Source: Dehalococcoidales bacterium
GTDB taxonomy: Bacteria; Chloroflexota; Dehalococcoidia; Dehalococcoidales; UBA3254
Reading direction: 5' to 3'
DNA: 10,028 bases
Assembly: GCA_028718465.1 (NCBI GenBank)
Contig: JAQULX010000071.1
Span: forward strand, 1-10,028
Both the position numbers and the translations under genes were made by a program. The notes beneath the pieces are model-generated. The model had not been told where the DNA came from. It was given only the letters and a program-made list of their open reading frames with translations, and did no database searches. Positions within the stretch are counted from its first letter, which is position 1; each line of letters begins with the position of its first letter. This document shows positions 1 to 6,658 of the stretch, piece by piece.

Positions 1-40
1 TATTTCGTTTCGATTATTTAGTTTTTAAAGTGCATTTAAG

Positions 41-58
41 CTCAAGCTTAAGCTTGAG
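41..58. repeat. Perfect 18-bp palindrome CTCAAGCTTAAGCTTGAG
   Basis: The sequence equals its own reverse complement over 18 bases. As RNA it would form a 7-bp stem with a TTAA loop. It lies about 220 bp beyond the stop codon of the PreA-like gene. It could be a binding site for a dimeric regulator of a neighbour outside the window, or part of a weak transcription end. Nothing in the sequence decides between these. Confidence 0.5.
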
Positions 59-180
59 TGCAATAAGTTATAACCCTGATTAAGGTTATGGTTAATCTTA
101 GCTCTTAAAAATTGTCTAAAGTCCAATAAATATATTTACTTATGGTTAAACCATATTTCCTCGATATTATTTCGGGGATC

Positions 181-206
181 TTTTCAATCGGTTTTAAACC
201 TGAAAA
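181..206 (-). repeat. Hairpin downstream of the PreA-like gene
   Basis: TTTTCA and GGTTT pair with AAACC and TGAAAA, giving 11 base pairs interrupted by a 3-nt bulge (ATC) with a single-base loop that would open to about three bases. It lies about 75 nt past the stop codon of the gene ending at 281. There is no U-run after it on the minus strand, so it may be an mRNA 3'-end structure, but I do not call it an intrinsic terminator. Confidence 0.3.
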
Positions 207-280
207 CCATTTATGAGATGGCCTCTAAAAAGATTACACTTCATTTACCGAAAAGTTTAGTTAAAACCAAGCAGATGAAT

Positions 281-1660
281 TTATTTCAAAAATAATTTAA
301 ATGCCCCTTGCGTGCACATTACCACGCAGCCGCCACATCCGGCACACTTATCCTGGTTTACCTTTATTTTTCCCTTATCGGAATATATAGCTATGCAAAG
401 GTTATCCAGACAGCGTCCGCAGCGGGTGCATTTGGTTTCATCGAGATGGCTGACCACGCGGTCTGCCATCATATCCACTTCTTCCTGGTACTTGATGTAC
501 GGTTGCCCCAATCCAACGATTTCCTGCACGCTATGATAACCTTGATCTAGCATGTATTTCCGCAGGAACTCGTTACTCCGTCTGACGAGACCCCTTCCCT
601 GTTCCATGACCCCGGTACACAATTGAGTCAAGGAAGCTCCCAGCATCATGGCTTCTACACAATGCTCCGGTGTCACCAGACCACCGGAGGCTGCGATATC
701 TATGCCGGGTACGAATCTGGCAATCGCTGCTACGTCTCGATAGCAGACTCTTCTTAACCATGAACCGGAAGTTAAACAGAATGGATTGCCATCCATGAAT
801 GGCCATGAGGATTTACCCCGGTTATAAATATCGGGAGGCATTATTCCCACTGCTCCCCCGGTAACCAGAACATATCTGGCTCCGGCATCTCGGGCTGCTT
901 GTGCCACTCTGACAATACGTGGAAAACCGGTTTCTGCGGATAGTTTGGCTCCCACCGGGATATTAACTGACTTGACTACTTGCCGTACGATTCCTTCAAC
1001 CAGATCGGGTTGATCTCCTATCAGTGTGCCTTGAAAACGGGCCGGGAACCTCTTTTGGAGGAAATCCTCAACGGCTCCTCTCATTCCGGCTGGTCCGGGA
1101 CAGGAAAAATTCAGCTCAATCAAATCCGCCCCCAGTTCTTCCGCCCTTTTAGCCCCGTCGACATAAGTCTCGGGCAAATCACTCAGTCCTAGAATCTGAG
1201 AAATGATAGGCACGTCGGCAGGCTTATTCTGTTTTAAGGTTTTGATCAGGTTTTGAGTAAAGACGTCAAACATCATAAATTGCCCGGTATCTATCACAAA
1301 AGGCGCCATCACATGATAATAGATACCCTCTACTCCGTAAGGCTTTGCCGCCGTTTCGGCTTTCACGATCCGCATGGCATCCTGTAAGCTCAGGTTTTCC
1401 TCCGGCCGTGCCCATTCTACCAGCTTTTTTTGTGTAGCCTCAGTGGCAAAGAACCCGAGTATATTAATATAACCTGCTCCGGCCTGGATATGCTTCAGCA
1501 GTACTTTGGCGTCAGCTACTCCGGGTTCTTCCCGGTCTTCGGGGATATCTTTCCCAAAATGGTGGGCAACGGCCGCAACTCCGACAGGCGACCTGAAACG
1601 TATTCCGGCCATCGTGACGCCTAAATCAACCGCATCTTCCTTGCTAGAATTCTTTATCAC
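281..1660 (-). CDS. PreA-like flavoprotein with C-terminal 2x[4Fe-4S] domain (dihydropyrimidine/dihydroorotate dehydrogenase superfamily)
   Basis: The 459-residue protein is a probable cytoplasmic FMN-dependent oxidoreductase. An N-terminal alpha/beta barrel (about 12-360) is followed by a ferredoxin-like tail (about 408-459). ELNFSCP at 182-188 matches the active-site motif of dihydropyrimidine dehydrogenase (Asn668, Ser670, Cys671 in the pig enzyme). GAKLS (Lys239) fits the FMN lysine strand, and ASGG (324-327) with GASLTQLCTG (341-350) fits the FMN phosphate site. The tail has C411-x2-C414-x2-C417-x4-C422 and C439-x2-C442-x2-C445-x3-C449. The first motif has one extra residue before its last Cys. 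The pyrimidine-binding Asn-Thr pair is replaced by Gly-Gly (VTGGAVG, 266-272), so a pyrimidine substrate is doubtful. No PreT-like NAD(P)H subunit is nearby. The start is GTG, preceded by GGAG at 8 nt (1669-1672). It is the last gene of the minus-strand cluster, 410 bp after the ALDH. The superfamily is certain; the reaction is unknown. Confidence 0.9.
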   Translation of the reverse strand: MIKNSSKEDAVDLGVTMAGIRFRSPVGVAAVAHHFGKDIPEDREEPGVADAKVLLKHIQAGAGYINILGFFATEATQKKLVEWARPEENLSLQDAMRIVKAETAAKPYGVEGIYYHVMAPFVIDTGQFMMFDVFTQNLIKTLKQNKPADVPIISQILGLSDLPETYVDGAKRAEELGADLIELNFSCPGPAGMRGAVEDFLQKRFPARFQGTLIGDQPDLVEGIVRQVVKSVNIPVGAKLSAETGFPRIVRVAQAARDAGARYVLVTGGAVGIMPPDIYNRGKSSWPFMDGNPFCLTSGSWLRRVCYRDVAAIARFVPGIDIAASGGLVTPEHCVEAMMLGASLTQLCTGVMEQGRGLVRRSNEFLRKYMLDQGYHSVQEIVGLGQPYIKYQEEVDMMADRVVSHLDETKCTRCGRCLDNLCIAIYSDKGKIKVNQDKCAGCGGCVVMCTQGAFKLFLK

Positions 1661-2070
1661 TGGTGTTACTCCAACAGGTTTCCCGGTTCATTTATCTAAT
1701 AAACCTCCGATTAATTCGATCAGGTCGTGTCACTGTTTACAAATTCTTTTTAGGAACAGCCATCACACTCCAAGATGTAACCTTTCCAATGAAACCATTA
1801 TTACCTTTTCTGGCGGACATTGCACTTGGATGGCAACTAATTCATTGATGTTAATTCGATCTGACCAATGAAAAAACTCGAAAACATGCTTTTAAATTAA
1901 AAAAGAACAACCGCTATCAACCTCACTGATCTTAAAACAAATCCTCTAATACTACTTTGCCAAAAAAGTATTTCTATTCTTATTTGAGGTTGCCTTATAG
2001 GAATAACCCCTATTGGACTCCCATTACCTACAGTTTAGAGTATCAACCAGGTTATTATGACTCCTTCACT
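1661..2070. other. 410-bp intergenic leader upstream of the PreA-like gene
   Basis: No confident gene is seen here. Two direct copies of TTAATTCGATC lie at 1711-1721 and 1851-1861. On the minus strand 1691-1891 is open apart from two TGA codons (at 1763-1765 and 1730-1732) and ends in TGA at 1688-1690, which may be a decayed small gene or chance. A weak 5-bp hairpin (ATAGG/CCTAT, 1997-2013) lies beyond the ALDH stop and has no U-tract. I could not find a convincing promoter, although a gap this long suggests separate control of the PreA-like gene. Confidence 0.45.
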
Positions 2071-3519
2071 TTATTTTTCATTGCCCAGATCGAAAGCAAT
2101 GGCTTTTTTATGTACAAATTCTTCCAGGCCTGAGATTGAAAGCTCTTTACCGTAGCCGCTCTCTTTGTATCCTCCCCAGGGATAATCCGGCATACCTAAG
2201 ATATCCCCGTTGATCCAGATTGTTCCGGCTTGAATCTCATTAGCCATGCGGATAGCCCTGGGAATATCCCTCGACCAGATTCCTGCCGCCAGTCCGTAAT
2301 CAGTGTCGTTGGCCATTCCAACCACATCATCCTTAGCGGAGAATTTAAGGAAGCAGGCTACCGGGCCAAAGATCTCCTCGCGGGCAATCTTCATGTTCTG
2401 GGTAACATTCATGAAAACGGTAGGCATTACATAATACCCTTTATCTAAGGGCGGTGTCGTAGGGCGCTGGCCTCCCAGGATCAGCTTAGCCCCTTCTTCA
2501 ATCCCGGATTTAATGTATCCCTCTACTCTATCCCGATGCTCCAGGCTAACCACCGGCCCCATCATTGTCTTTTCATCCCGGGGATCACCCACTACTATCT
2601 TTTTAGCCTCTGCCACGAATTTCTCTGCAAATTCGTCATAAATTTTCTCATGCAAATAATATCTGCCGGTAGCAGCGCAGGCCATACCGGTATTGCCGAA
2701 GCAGGAAGGCATGGCACTTTTTACTGCGGCATCTATATCGGCATCTTCAAGAACAATCCAGGGATTCTTTCCTCCTAATTCCAGTGTTACGGGCTTTACC
2801 GTTTGGCTGGCTAGAGCTAATATTCTTTTACCGGTCTCACAGCTTCCCGTGAAAGATATCATGTTAATACCCGGATGGGAAGCCAGGGTTTCACCGACAG
2901 TTCCGCCCGGGCCGGTAACTATATTAATCAGACCGGCTGGCAGGTCCAGGTTCTCCAATATTTCTCCCAGCTTCAGGATTTCCAGAGAACAGGCGCTGGA
3001 AGGTTTAATGACGCAGGTATTACCGGTAGCCAGCGCCGCCGGAAGCTTAAAGCCTGTATTTATCAAAGGTCCGTTCCAGGCTATAAAAAGGGCGCAGACA
3101 CCCCGGGGTTCACGTTGCAGATAGAAAAATTTATCCGGCCGGGCAGAAATAACCTGGCCCATGAAAGACCGGCTCACCTGGGCAAAATATTTAAACGTTT
3201 CCGGAAGCATCATCACTCCCCCACCTGCCATAGCTACCGGGGTGCCGTGATTAATTATATCTAATTCAGCCAACTCCGGAGCCGACTCCGCGATTTTATC
3301 AGCCATCTTGCATAATATTTCGGATCTTTCGGCTGGAGTTTTCTTTGACCATATCGGGAGGGCTTTACGAGCTGCAGCTATCGCTTCATCAATGTCAGGC
3401 TTATCGGCTAAAGGTACTCTGGCAATTTCTTCCCCAGTGGCAGGATTGTAAGCCGGAAAGGTTTTTCCTGAACCGGCATCTACCCATTTCCCACCAATCC
3501 ACATTTTATAATTCTTCAT
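2071..3519 (-). CDS. NAD(P)-dependent aldehyde dehydrogenase
   Basis: The full-length 482-residue member of the ALDH superfamily oxidises an aldehyde to the carboxylic acid in the cytoplasm. The N-terminal strand region (MWIGGKWVDAGSG) is typical. Catalytic and cofactor residues are in order: Asn149 in AWNGP, Lys172 in IKPSS, FTGS at 223-226, Glu247 in LELGGK, nucleophile Cys281 in GMACAA, and EEIFGPV at 381-387. The C-terminal WGGYKESGYGKE (448-459) is the usual oligomerisation and active-site segment. The nucleophile motif reads GMAC rather than the common GQxC. The ATG at 3519 has only a weak AGGA about 10 nt upstream, but no internal ATG has a better site. It follows the SDR gene by 45 bp and is almost surely co-transcribed with it. 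The exact substrate cannot be read from the sequence; a product of the ADH in this cluster is the simplest guess. Confidence 0.96.
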   Translation of the reverse strand: MKNYKMWIGGKWVDAGSGKTFPAYNPATGEEIARVPLADKPDIDEAIAAARKALPIWSKKTPAERSEILCKMADKIAESAPELAELDIINHGTPVAMAGGGVMMLPETFKYFAQVSRSFMGQVISARPDKFFYLQREPRGVCALFIAWNGPLINTGFKLPAALATGNTCVIKPSSACSLEILKLGEILENLDLPAGLINIVTGPGGTVGETLASHPGINMISFTGSCETGKRILALASQTVKPVTLELGGKNPWIVLEDADIDAAVKSAMPSCFGNTGMACAATGRYYLHEKIYDEFAEKFVAEAKKIVVGDPRDEKTMMGPVVSLEHRDRVEGYIKSGIEEGAKLILGGQRPTTPPLDKGYYVMPTVFMNVTQNMKIAREEIFGPVACFLKFSAKDDVVGMANDTDYGLAAGIWSRDIPRAIRMANEIQAGTIWINGDILGMPDYPWGGYKESGYGKELSISGLEEFVHKKAIAFDLGNEK

Positions 3520-3564
3520 TTATTTTTATTCCTATCAATCTATTTTTAAAAGCTTTTTGAACTA

Positions 3565-4323
3565 CTAATACATTGTCAATCCACCATCTACACTAATAAT
3601 CTGGCCAACGACATCTTTTGAGACATCCGATGCCAGGAAAGCAACCATATTTCCAATATCTTCCGGAGTGGTAAACCTTCCAACAGGAATAGTAGATTCA
3701 AACATGTTTCGCATTTCTGGAGTAGCCTGTACCATAAACCCGGTATTTCCCGCACCTGGAGCAACGCTATTTACATTAATTCCCTGTTTAATAACTTCAA
3801 GAGCCAAAGATTTGGTTAAGACCATGACTCCGGCTTTTGCAGCACAATATGTGGAAACCCCGGTACCACCGCTCTTCGCCCCAAAAGATGAGATATTAAT
3901 TATCTTTCCACTTTTTCGAGCAATCATATGACCAAGAACTGCTTGACAACAATTGATGCATCCTTTTAGATTAACATTGATATCAAAATTTATGGATTCT
4001 TCTGTTTTTTCTATGAAAGGCATCGGAATGGATGCTGCACCGGCATTGTTTATCAGGATATCAATCCCTCCTAATTCAGCTATTGCAGCTTTTACCATTT
4101 CATCTACCTCTGATTTATTGCATATATTAGCCTTAAGAGCAATCGCTTTTACTCCCTTGGCCGCAGCTTCAGTGGCAGTCTGTTTTGCGCCTTCAAAGTC
4201 AATATCTACCGACACAATATTGCATCCTTCGTTAGCCAAAACCCGCACTATGCCCTTTCCAAACCCAATTTTGCTTCCAGTCCCAGTTATGATTGCGATC
4301 TTACCTTTTAAACCTAGATCCAT
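3565..4323 (-). CDS. SDR-family (3-oxoacyl-reductase-like) NAD-dependent dehydrogenase
   Basis: The 252-residue classical short-chain dehydrogenase/reductase interconverts a hydroxyl and a keto group in the cytoplasm. The cofactor motif TGSKIGFG (15-22) fits TGxxxGxG. Asp40 at the end of strand beta-2 (SVD) points to NAD(H) rather than NADP(H). NNAG is at 92-95, Asn118 lies in VNLKG, and the catalytic Ser146, Tyr159 and Lys163 form the S-x12-YxxxK set. The C-terminal VVGQIISVDGG (238-248) is typical of FabG-like enzymes. The open frame extends upstream to 4413, but I choose the ATG at 4323 because AAGGAG lies 6 nt before it and homologues begin near this MDLGLKGK sequence; the extra 30 codons are more likely promoter or leader. 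It precedes the ALDH by 45 bp and follows dctM by 240 bp. SDR substrates cannot be told from motifs alone. Confidence 0.95.
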   Translation of the reverse strand: MDLGLKGKIAIITGTGSKIGFGKGIVRVLANEGCNIVSVDIDFEGAKQTATEAAAKGVKAIALKANICNKSEVDEMVKAAIAELGGIDILINNAGAASIPMPFIEKTEESINFDINVNLKGCINCCQAVLGHMIARKSGKIINISSFGAKSGGTGVSTYCAAKAGVMVLTKSLALEVIKQGINVNSVAPGAGNTGFMVQATPEMRNMFESTIPVGRFTTPEDIGNMVAFLASDVSKDVVGQIISVDGGLTMY

Positions 4324-4329
4324 TAGTTT

Positions 4330-4335
4330 CTCCTT
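4330..4335 (-). promoter_or_regulatory. Ribosome binding site of the SDR gene (decides start)
   Basis: The minus strand reads AGAAGGAGAAACTAATG, giving AAGGAG 6 nt before the ATG at 4323. This supports the shorter protein over the longer open frame that begins at 4413. Confidence 0.8.
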
Positions 4336-4420
4336 CTGAATTTTTTTAATGGTCAAACCGGGTATAACCGTAAAATAAATGAAATCTTTATCCTGTGTTA
4401 AATAGCGCTTCAAATTTCAA

Positions 4421-4448
4421 AATCTATGCAAAAATTATTCATTATCAA
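4421..4448 (-). promoter_or_regulatory. Candidate sigma-70-type promoter for the SDR-ALDH pair
   Basis: On the minus strand TTGATA (4448-4443) is separated by 16 bases from TAGATT (4426-4421), about 100 bp ahead of the SDR start. It lies in the AT-rich 240-bp gap after dctM. The match to consensus is partial and such matches are frequent in AT-rich DNA, so this is only a candidate. Confidence 0.25.
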
Positions 4449-4480
4449 TGTTTTTAAAAATCAAGGCATCATTAGGCAAT

Positions 4481-4494
4481 TAACAAGCTTGTTA
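4481..4494. promoter_or_regulatory. 14-bp palindrome TAACAAGCTTGTTA, possible operator
   Basis: A perfect palindrome lies between dctM and the SDR gene, about 35 bp upstream (on the minus strand) of the candidate promoter. It could be an operator for the SDR-ALDH genes or a weak stem-loop after dctM. One such 14-mer per 10 kb is not rare by chance. Confidence 0.25.
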
Positions 4495-4563
4495 TCTGGG
4501 AATTATTACCATTTCAGATTTTTAGTTTAAATACAGGATATTTAGAATTTGTACTTACACTTC

Positions 4564-5871
4564 CTATCCTCCCATCATCAGACTGGGCAACCATAAAGAT
4601 ATTTGAGGTATAAATATTACCAATAACTGTAAAACTAATATGGCACCTATAAATGGATAGGTGGATTGGAATATTTTGAATAATGGTACATCCTTGACTA
4701 CTGTACCAAGAGCAAAAACAATAATTCCGAAAGGTGGAGAGAGTGAACCTATATTAGTCGCAACTACCAGACATACTCCAAGTTGTACCGGATTGATACC
4801 TACTTGTTGCGTGAGTGGAAATATTATGGGTACTAACAGTAAAGTGAGAGCCAAAGAGTCCATAACCATTCCCAATATAATAAATATAGCCACGATTATG
4901 ATTATGATAAGAGTAGGAGAATCGGTAAGCCCGGAAATGAACGATGCTATTCCAAATTGGACTTTAGTTAGTACTAGAAACAGGTTAAATTCAAGACAAC
5001 CAATTAGCAGAAAACCCACCATACCGGTAACTAATCCAGTTTGCACTAGAGCTCGAAAGAAATCTCCCTGGCGAAGCTTCTTCCTGGCTAAAGCCAGAAT
5101 TAAAACTATAAAAGCTCCGCAAGCTCCGGCCTCAGTCGCCGTAAATAGTCCGGCATAGATACCGCCAATGATAACTAGAAATACCACTAATATTGCCCAC
5201 ATTCCCGGGGCCATCGTCAGCTTCTGTCTCCAGGTAGTGGCTGGGCCAGGTGTACCCCACTCAGGATTACGGCGGCACATGATATAAATGATTGCGATGT
5301 ACAATACAGCACAAATCAATCCAGGAAGAATCCCTGCGATGAAAAGTTTACTGATAGAAGTGAGGCTAATGGCGCCATATACAATAAAGGCGAAGCTGGG
5401 CGGTATCAGTTGTGCCAGCATACTTCCACCGGCAATAGAACCCAGAGTCAACATGTCATTATATCCATATCTCCTCATTTCCGGTAAAGATATTGATGTA
5501 AAAGTAATAGCCGCGGAAATCGAATCTCCACTACAAGCTCCAAATCCAGTATTCCCTACTATGACAGCTCCAGCCAGACCGCCTCTATATTTGCCTATCC
5601 AGGCCCGGACACCGTAATAGAATTCTTCAGCTAGTCGGCTATGTTGAGCCAGGAATCCCATCATAACGAACATAGGAATAGTAGTCCAGGCATAATTGGT
5701 AGCGCTGTTATAAGGGATTGTTCCAAGGGAAGAAATGGCTGCCGGGAAGTCTTTAATAATCCAGACACCTGCCAATCCGACGATGCCGAAAGCAAAGGCA
5801 ATCGGTACCCTGAGGAAAATAAGTACGAAACAAATTAACAGGCCGATAAGTCCAATGGCCAGAGGAGTCAT
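4564..5871 (-). CDS. dctM: TRAP transporter large permease (DctM family)
   Basis: The 435-residue integral inner-membrane protein is the transport channel of a tripartite ATP-independent periplasmic (TRAP) transporter. It moves solute in symport with a cation, usually Na+. About twelve hydrophobic segments span the protein. Family landmarks are clear: GNTGFGACSGDSISAA (106-121) with PEM at 130-132, then GSMLAQLIPPS (149-159), IVYG (163-166) and SISKLFIAGILPG (172-184), all standard for DctM. Its length matches the family norm of about 425-440. Its ATG overlaps the dctQ stop in an ATGA arrangement (5868-5871), so the two are translationally coupled. It works with DctQ and DctP encoded just upstream. 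The solute is not defined by this subunit. Confidence 0.97.
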   Translation of the reverse strand: MTPLAIGLIGLLICFVLIFLRVPIAFAFGIVGLAGVWIIKDFPAAISSLGTIPYNSATNYAWTTIPMFVMMGFLAQHSRLAEEFYYGVRAWIGKYRGGLAGAVIVGNTGFGACSGDSISAAITFTSISLPEMRRYGYNDMLTLGSIAGGSMLAQLIPPSFAFIVYGAISLTSISKLFIAGILPGLICAVLYIAIIYIMCRRNPEWGTPGPATTWRQKLTMAPGMWAILVVFLVIIGGIYAGLFTATEAGACGAFIVLILALARKKLRQGDFFRALVQTGLVTGMVGFLLIGCLEFNLFLVLTKVQFGIASFISGLTDSPTLIIIIIVAIFIILGMVMDSLALTLLLVPIIFPLTQQVGINPVQLGVCLVVATNIGSLSPPFGIIVFALGTVVKDVPLFKIFQSTYPFIGAILVLQLLVIFIPQISLWLPSLMMGG

Positions 5872-6407
5872 CTTTTCACCGCCTTAAGAACAAAATCTAT
5901 TGTTTGCAGCAAGACTACCAGACCAAATAAAACCCATCCAATGCCCATGATATAAAGGAATGGATATACGGGTGTCTTAAGTATAGAGGTGGTTAGTGTT
6001 GGATTCATCAGAGTAGTTCCTCTCGCGAAGGATTGCCAGGCCGCCAGGAAAATGAATATAAAACAAAGAAAATAAGTCACACTTCCGATAATAGCTTGAG
6101 TTCTGGCGGATAACTTTTCGGTCAGTATACCCAAATCGATATGGCCTTTTTGCGTCATAGTATAAGCACCAGTCAGGAATATTCCTATAAGTAGCAGAAA
6201 TGAGGAAATCTCAACTAGCCCGGGTACTGGTGAATTAAAACCATAACGCCCCACCGCGTGTGCAACCGTCAAAGGCATCATTACCGCCAAAAATAATACA
6301 CCACAATAATGTGCTCCCTTCGATATCTTTGTAATCCATTTCTGTGCGCGAGCTATAAATCCGGATGGGGATTCTTTCAATATTGCAGAAATCGATTGCT
6401 GAGACAT
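5868..6407 (-). CDS. dctQ: TRAP transporter small permease (DctQ family)
   Basis: The 179-residue membrane protein has four predicted helices at about 33-52, 66-86, 107-128 and 147-170. It partners the large permease in the TRAP transporter. The VGRYGFNSPVPGLVEISS segment (52-69) followed by GAYTMTQKGHIDLGIL (80-95) is the characteristic DctQ pattern of an Arg-Tyr after helix one, an acidic residue before helix two and a GHI loop. A roughly 30-residue cytoplasmic N-terminus precedes helix one. The ATG at 6407 has GGAGG (6418-6422) at a slightly long 10-nt spacing. The 250-bp gap to dctP contains a strong hairpin that may set the expression ratio between binding protein and permeases. The stop overlaps the start of dctM by 4 bp. 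Confidence 0.93.
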   Translation of the reverse strand: MSQQSISAILKESPSGFIARAQKWITKISKGAHYCGVLFLAVMMPLTVAHAVGRYGFNSPVPGLVEISSFLLLIGIFLTGAYTMTQKGHIDLGILTEKLSARTQAIIGSVTYFLCFIFIFLAAWQSFARGTTLMNPTLTTSILKTPVYPFLYIMGIGWVLFGLVVLLQTIDFVLKAVKR

Positions 6408-6441
6408 AACTTGTTTACCTCCGATTCTTATGCCTTTGAGC

Positions 6442-6460
6442 AGCCTATATGCTGGAGGCT
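6442..6460 (-). repeat. Small hairpin in the dctQ leader
   Basis: AGCCT and AGGCT pair over 5 bp with a 9-nt loop, about 20 nt upstream of the dctQ ribosome binding site. An alternative pairing, CAGC with GCTG, is also possible. It may affect translation initiation, but the stem is weak. Confidence 0.2.
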
Positions 6461-6550
6461 AATGGAAATATCCAACATTGAATGAAATACTTAAAGTTTA
6501 TCAGGGAGACAATAATTACAAAGCGTTAGTAGTTACTGTTTTATCGATTT

Positions 6551-6563
6551 CAACATATTGTTG
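6551..6563 (-). repeat. Short hairpin adjoining the dctP-dctQ inverted repeat
   Basis: CAACA and TGTTG form a 5-bp stem with a 3-nt loop. It begins 3 nt after the large 18-bp inverted repeat on the minus strand, so the transcript would carry two hairpins in tandem. Confidence 0.35.
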
Positions 6564-6565
6564 CC

Positions 6566-6622
6566 AGGCTGAATTTAGGGATAATTGTGTAGCATTATTA
6601 GAGATATCCCTAAATTCAGCCT
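6566..6622 (-). repeat. Perfect 18-bp inverted repeat between dctP and dctQ (intercistronic stem-loop)
   Basis: AGGCTGAATTTAGGGATA (6566-6583) and its exact reverse complement (6605-6622) enclose a 21-nt loop. The stem starts about 36 nt after the dctP stop and ends about 158 nt before dctQ. On the minus strand the bases after it (GGCAACAATATG) are not a U-tract, so it is not a canonical intrinsic terminator. Such hairpins after a binding-protein gene commonly protect the upstream mRNA or attenuate the downstream genes, giving more binding protein than permease. That role is inferred here. A small mobile repeat is an alternative, though I see no flanking target duplication. Confidence 0.8.
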
Positions 6623-6658
6623 CTAATTAGGTGGCCTAAACTTAATATTTTAAATTTT

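Larger units (their letters stand above)
1..280. other. AT-rich intergenic region with several dyad symmetries
   Basis: No convincing coding frame is present, because all frames are broken by frequent stops. The stretch follows the end of the PreA-like gene and holds several inverted repeats: an 18-bp palindrome at 41-58, ATAACC/GGTTAT at 70-89, a 15-bp dyad at 141-155 and an 11-bp stem with a 3-nt bulge at 181-206. None is followed on the minus strand by a clear U-tract, so no canonical terminator can be called for the upstream gene. Confidence 0.6.

Noticed and set aside
1664..1690. Short minus-strand ORF starting ATGAACCGGG just ahead of the PreA-like GTG, a possible leader peptide
   Set aside because: The GGAGG upstream is too far away (about 12 nt) for confident use, and no attenuator-like structure accompanies it.
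1506..1871. 121-codon plus-strand open frame overlapping the PreA-like start
   Set aside because: Most of it lies antisense to the well-supported PreA-like gene, it has no recognisable motif, and no Shine-Dalgarno site decides its start.
1997..2013. ATAGG/CCTAT hairpin after the ALDH gene as a terminator
   Set aside because: The stem is only 5 bp and AT-rich, and no U-tract follows on the minus strand.
4324..4413. 30-residue N-terminal extension of the SDR protein
   Set aside because: The strong AAGGAG site before the ATG at 4323 and the family's usual N-terminus place the start downstream; the extension is AT-rich leader.
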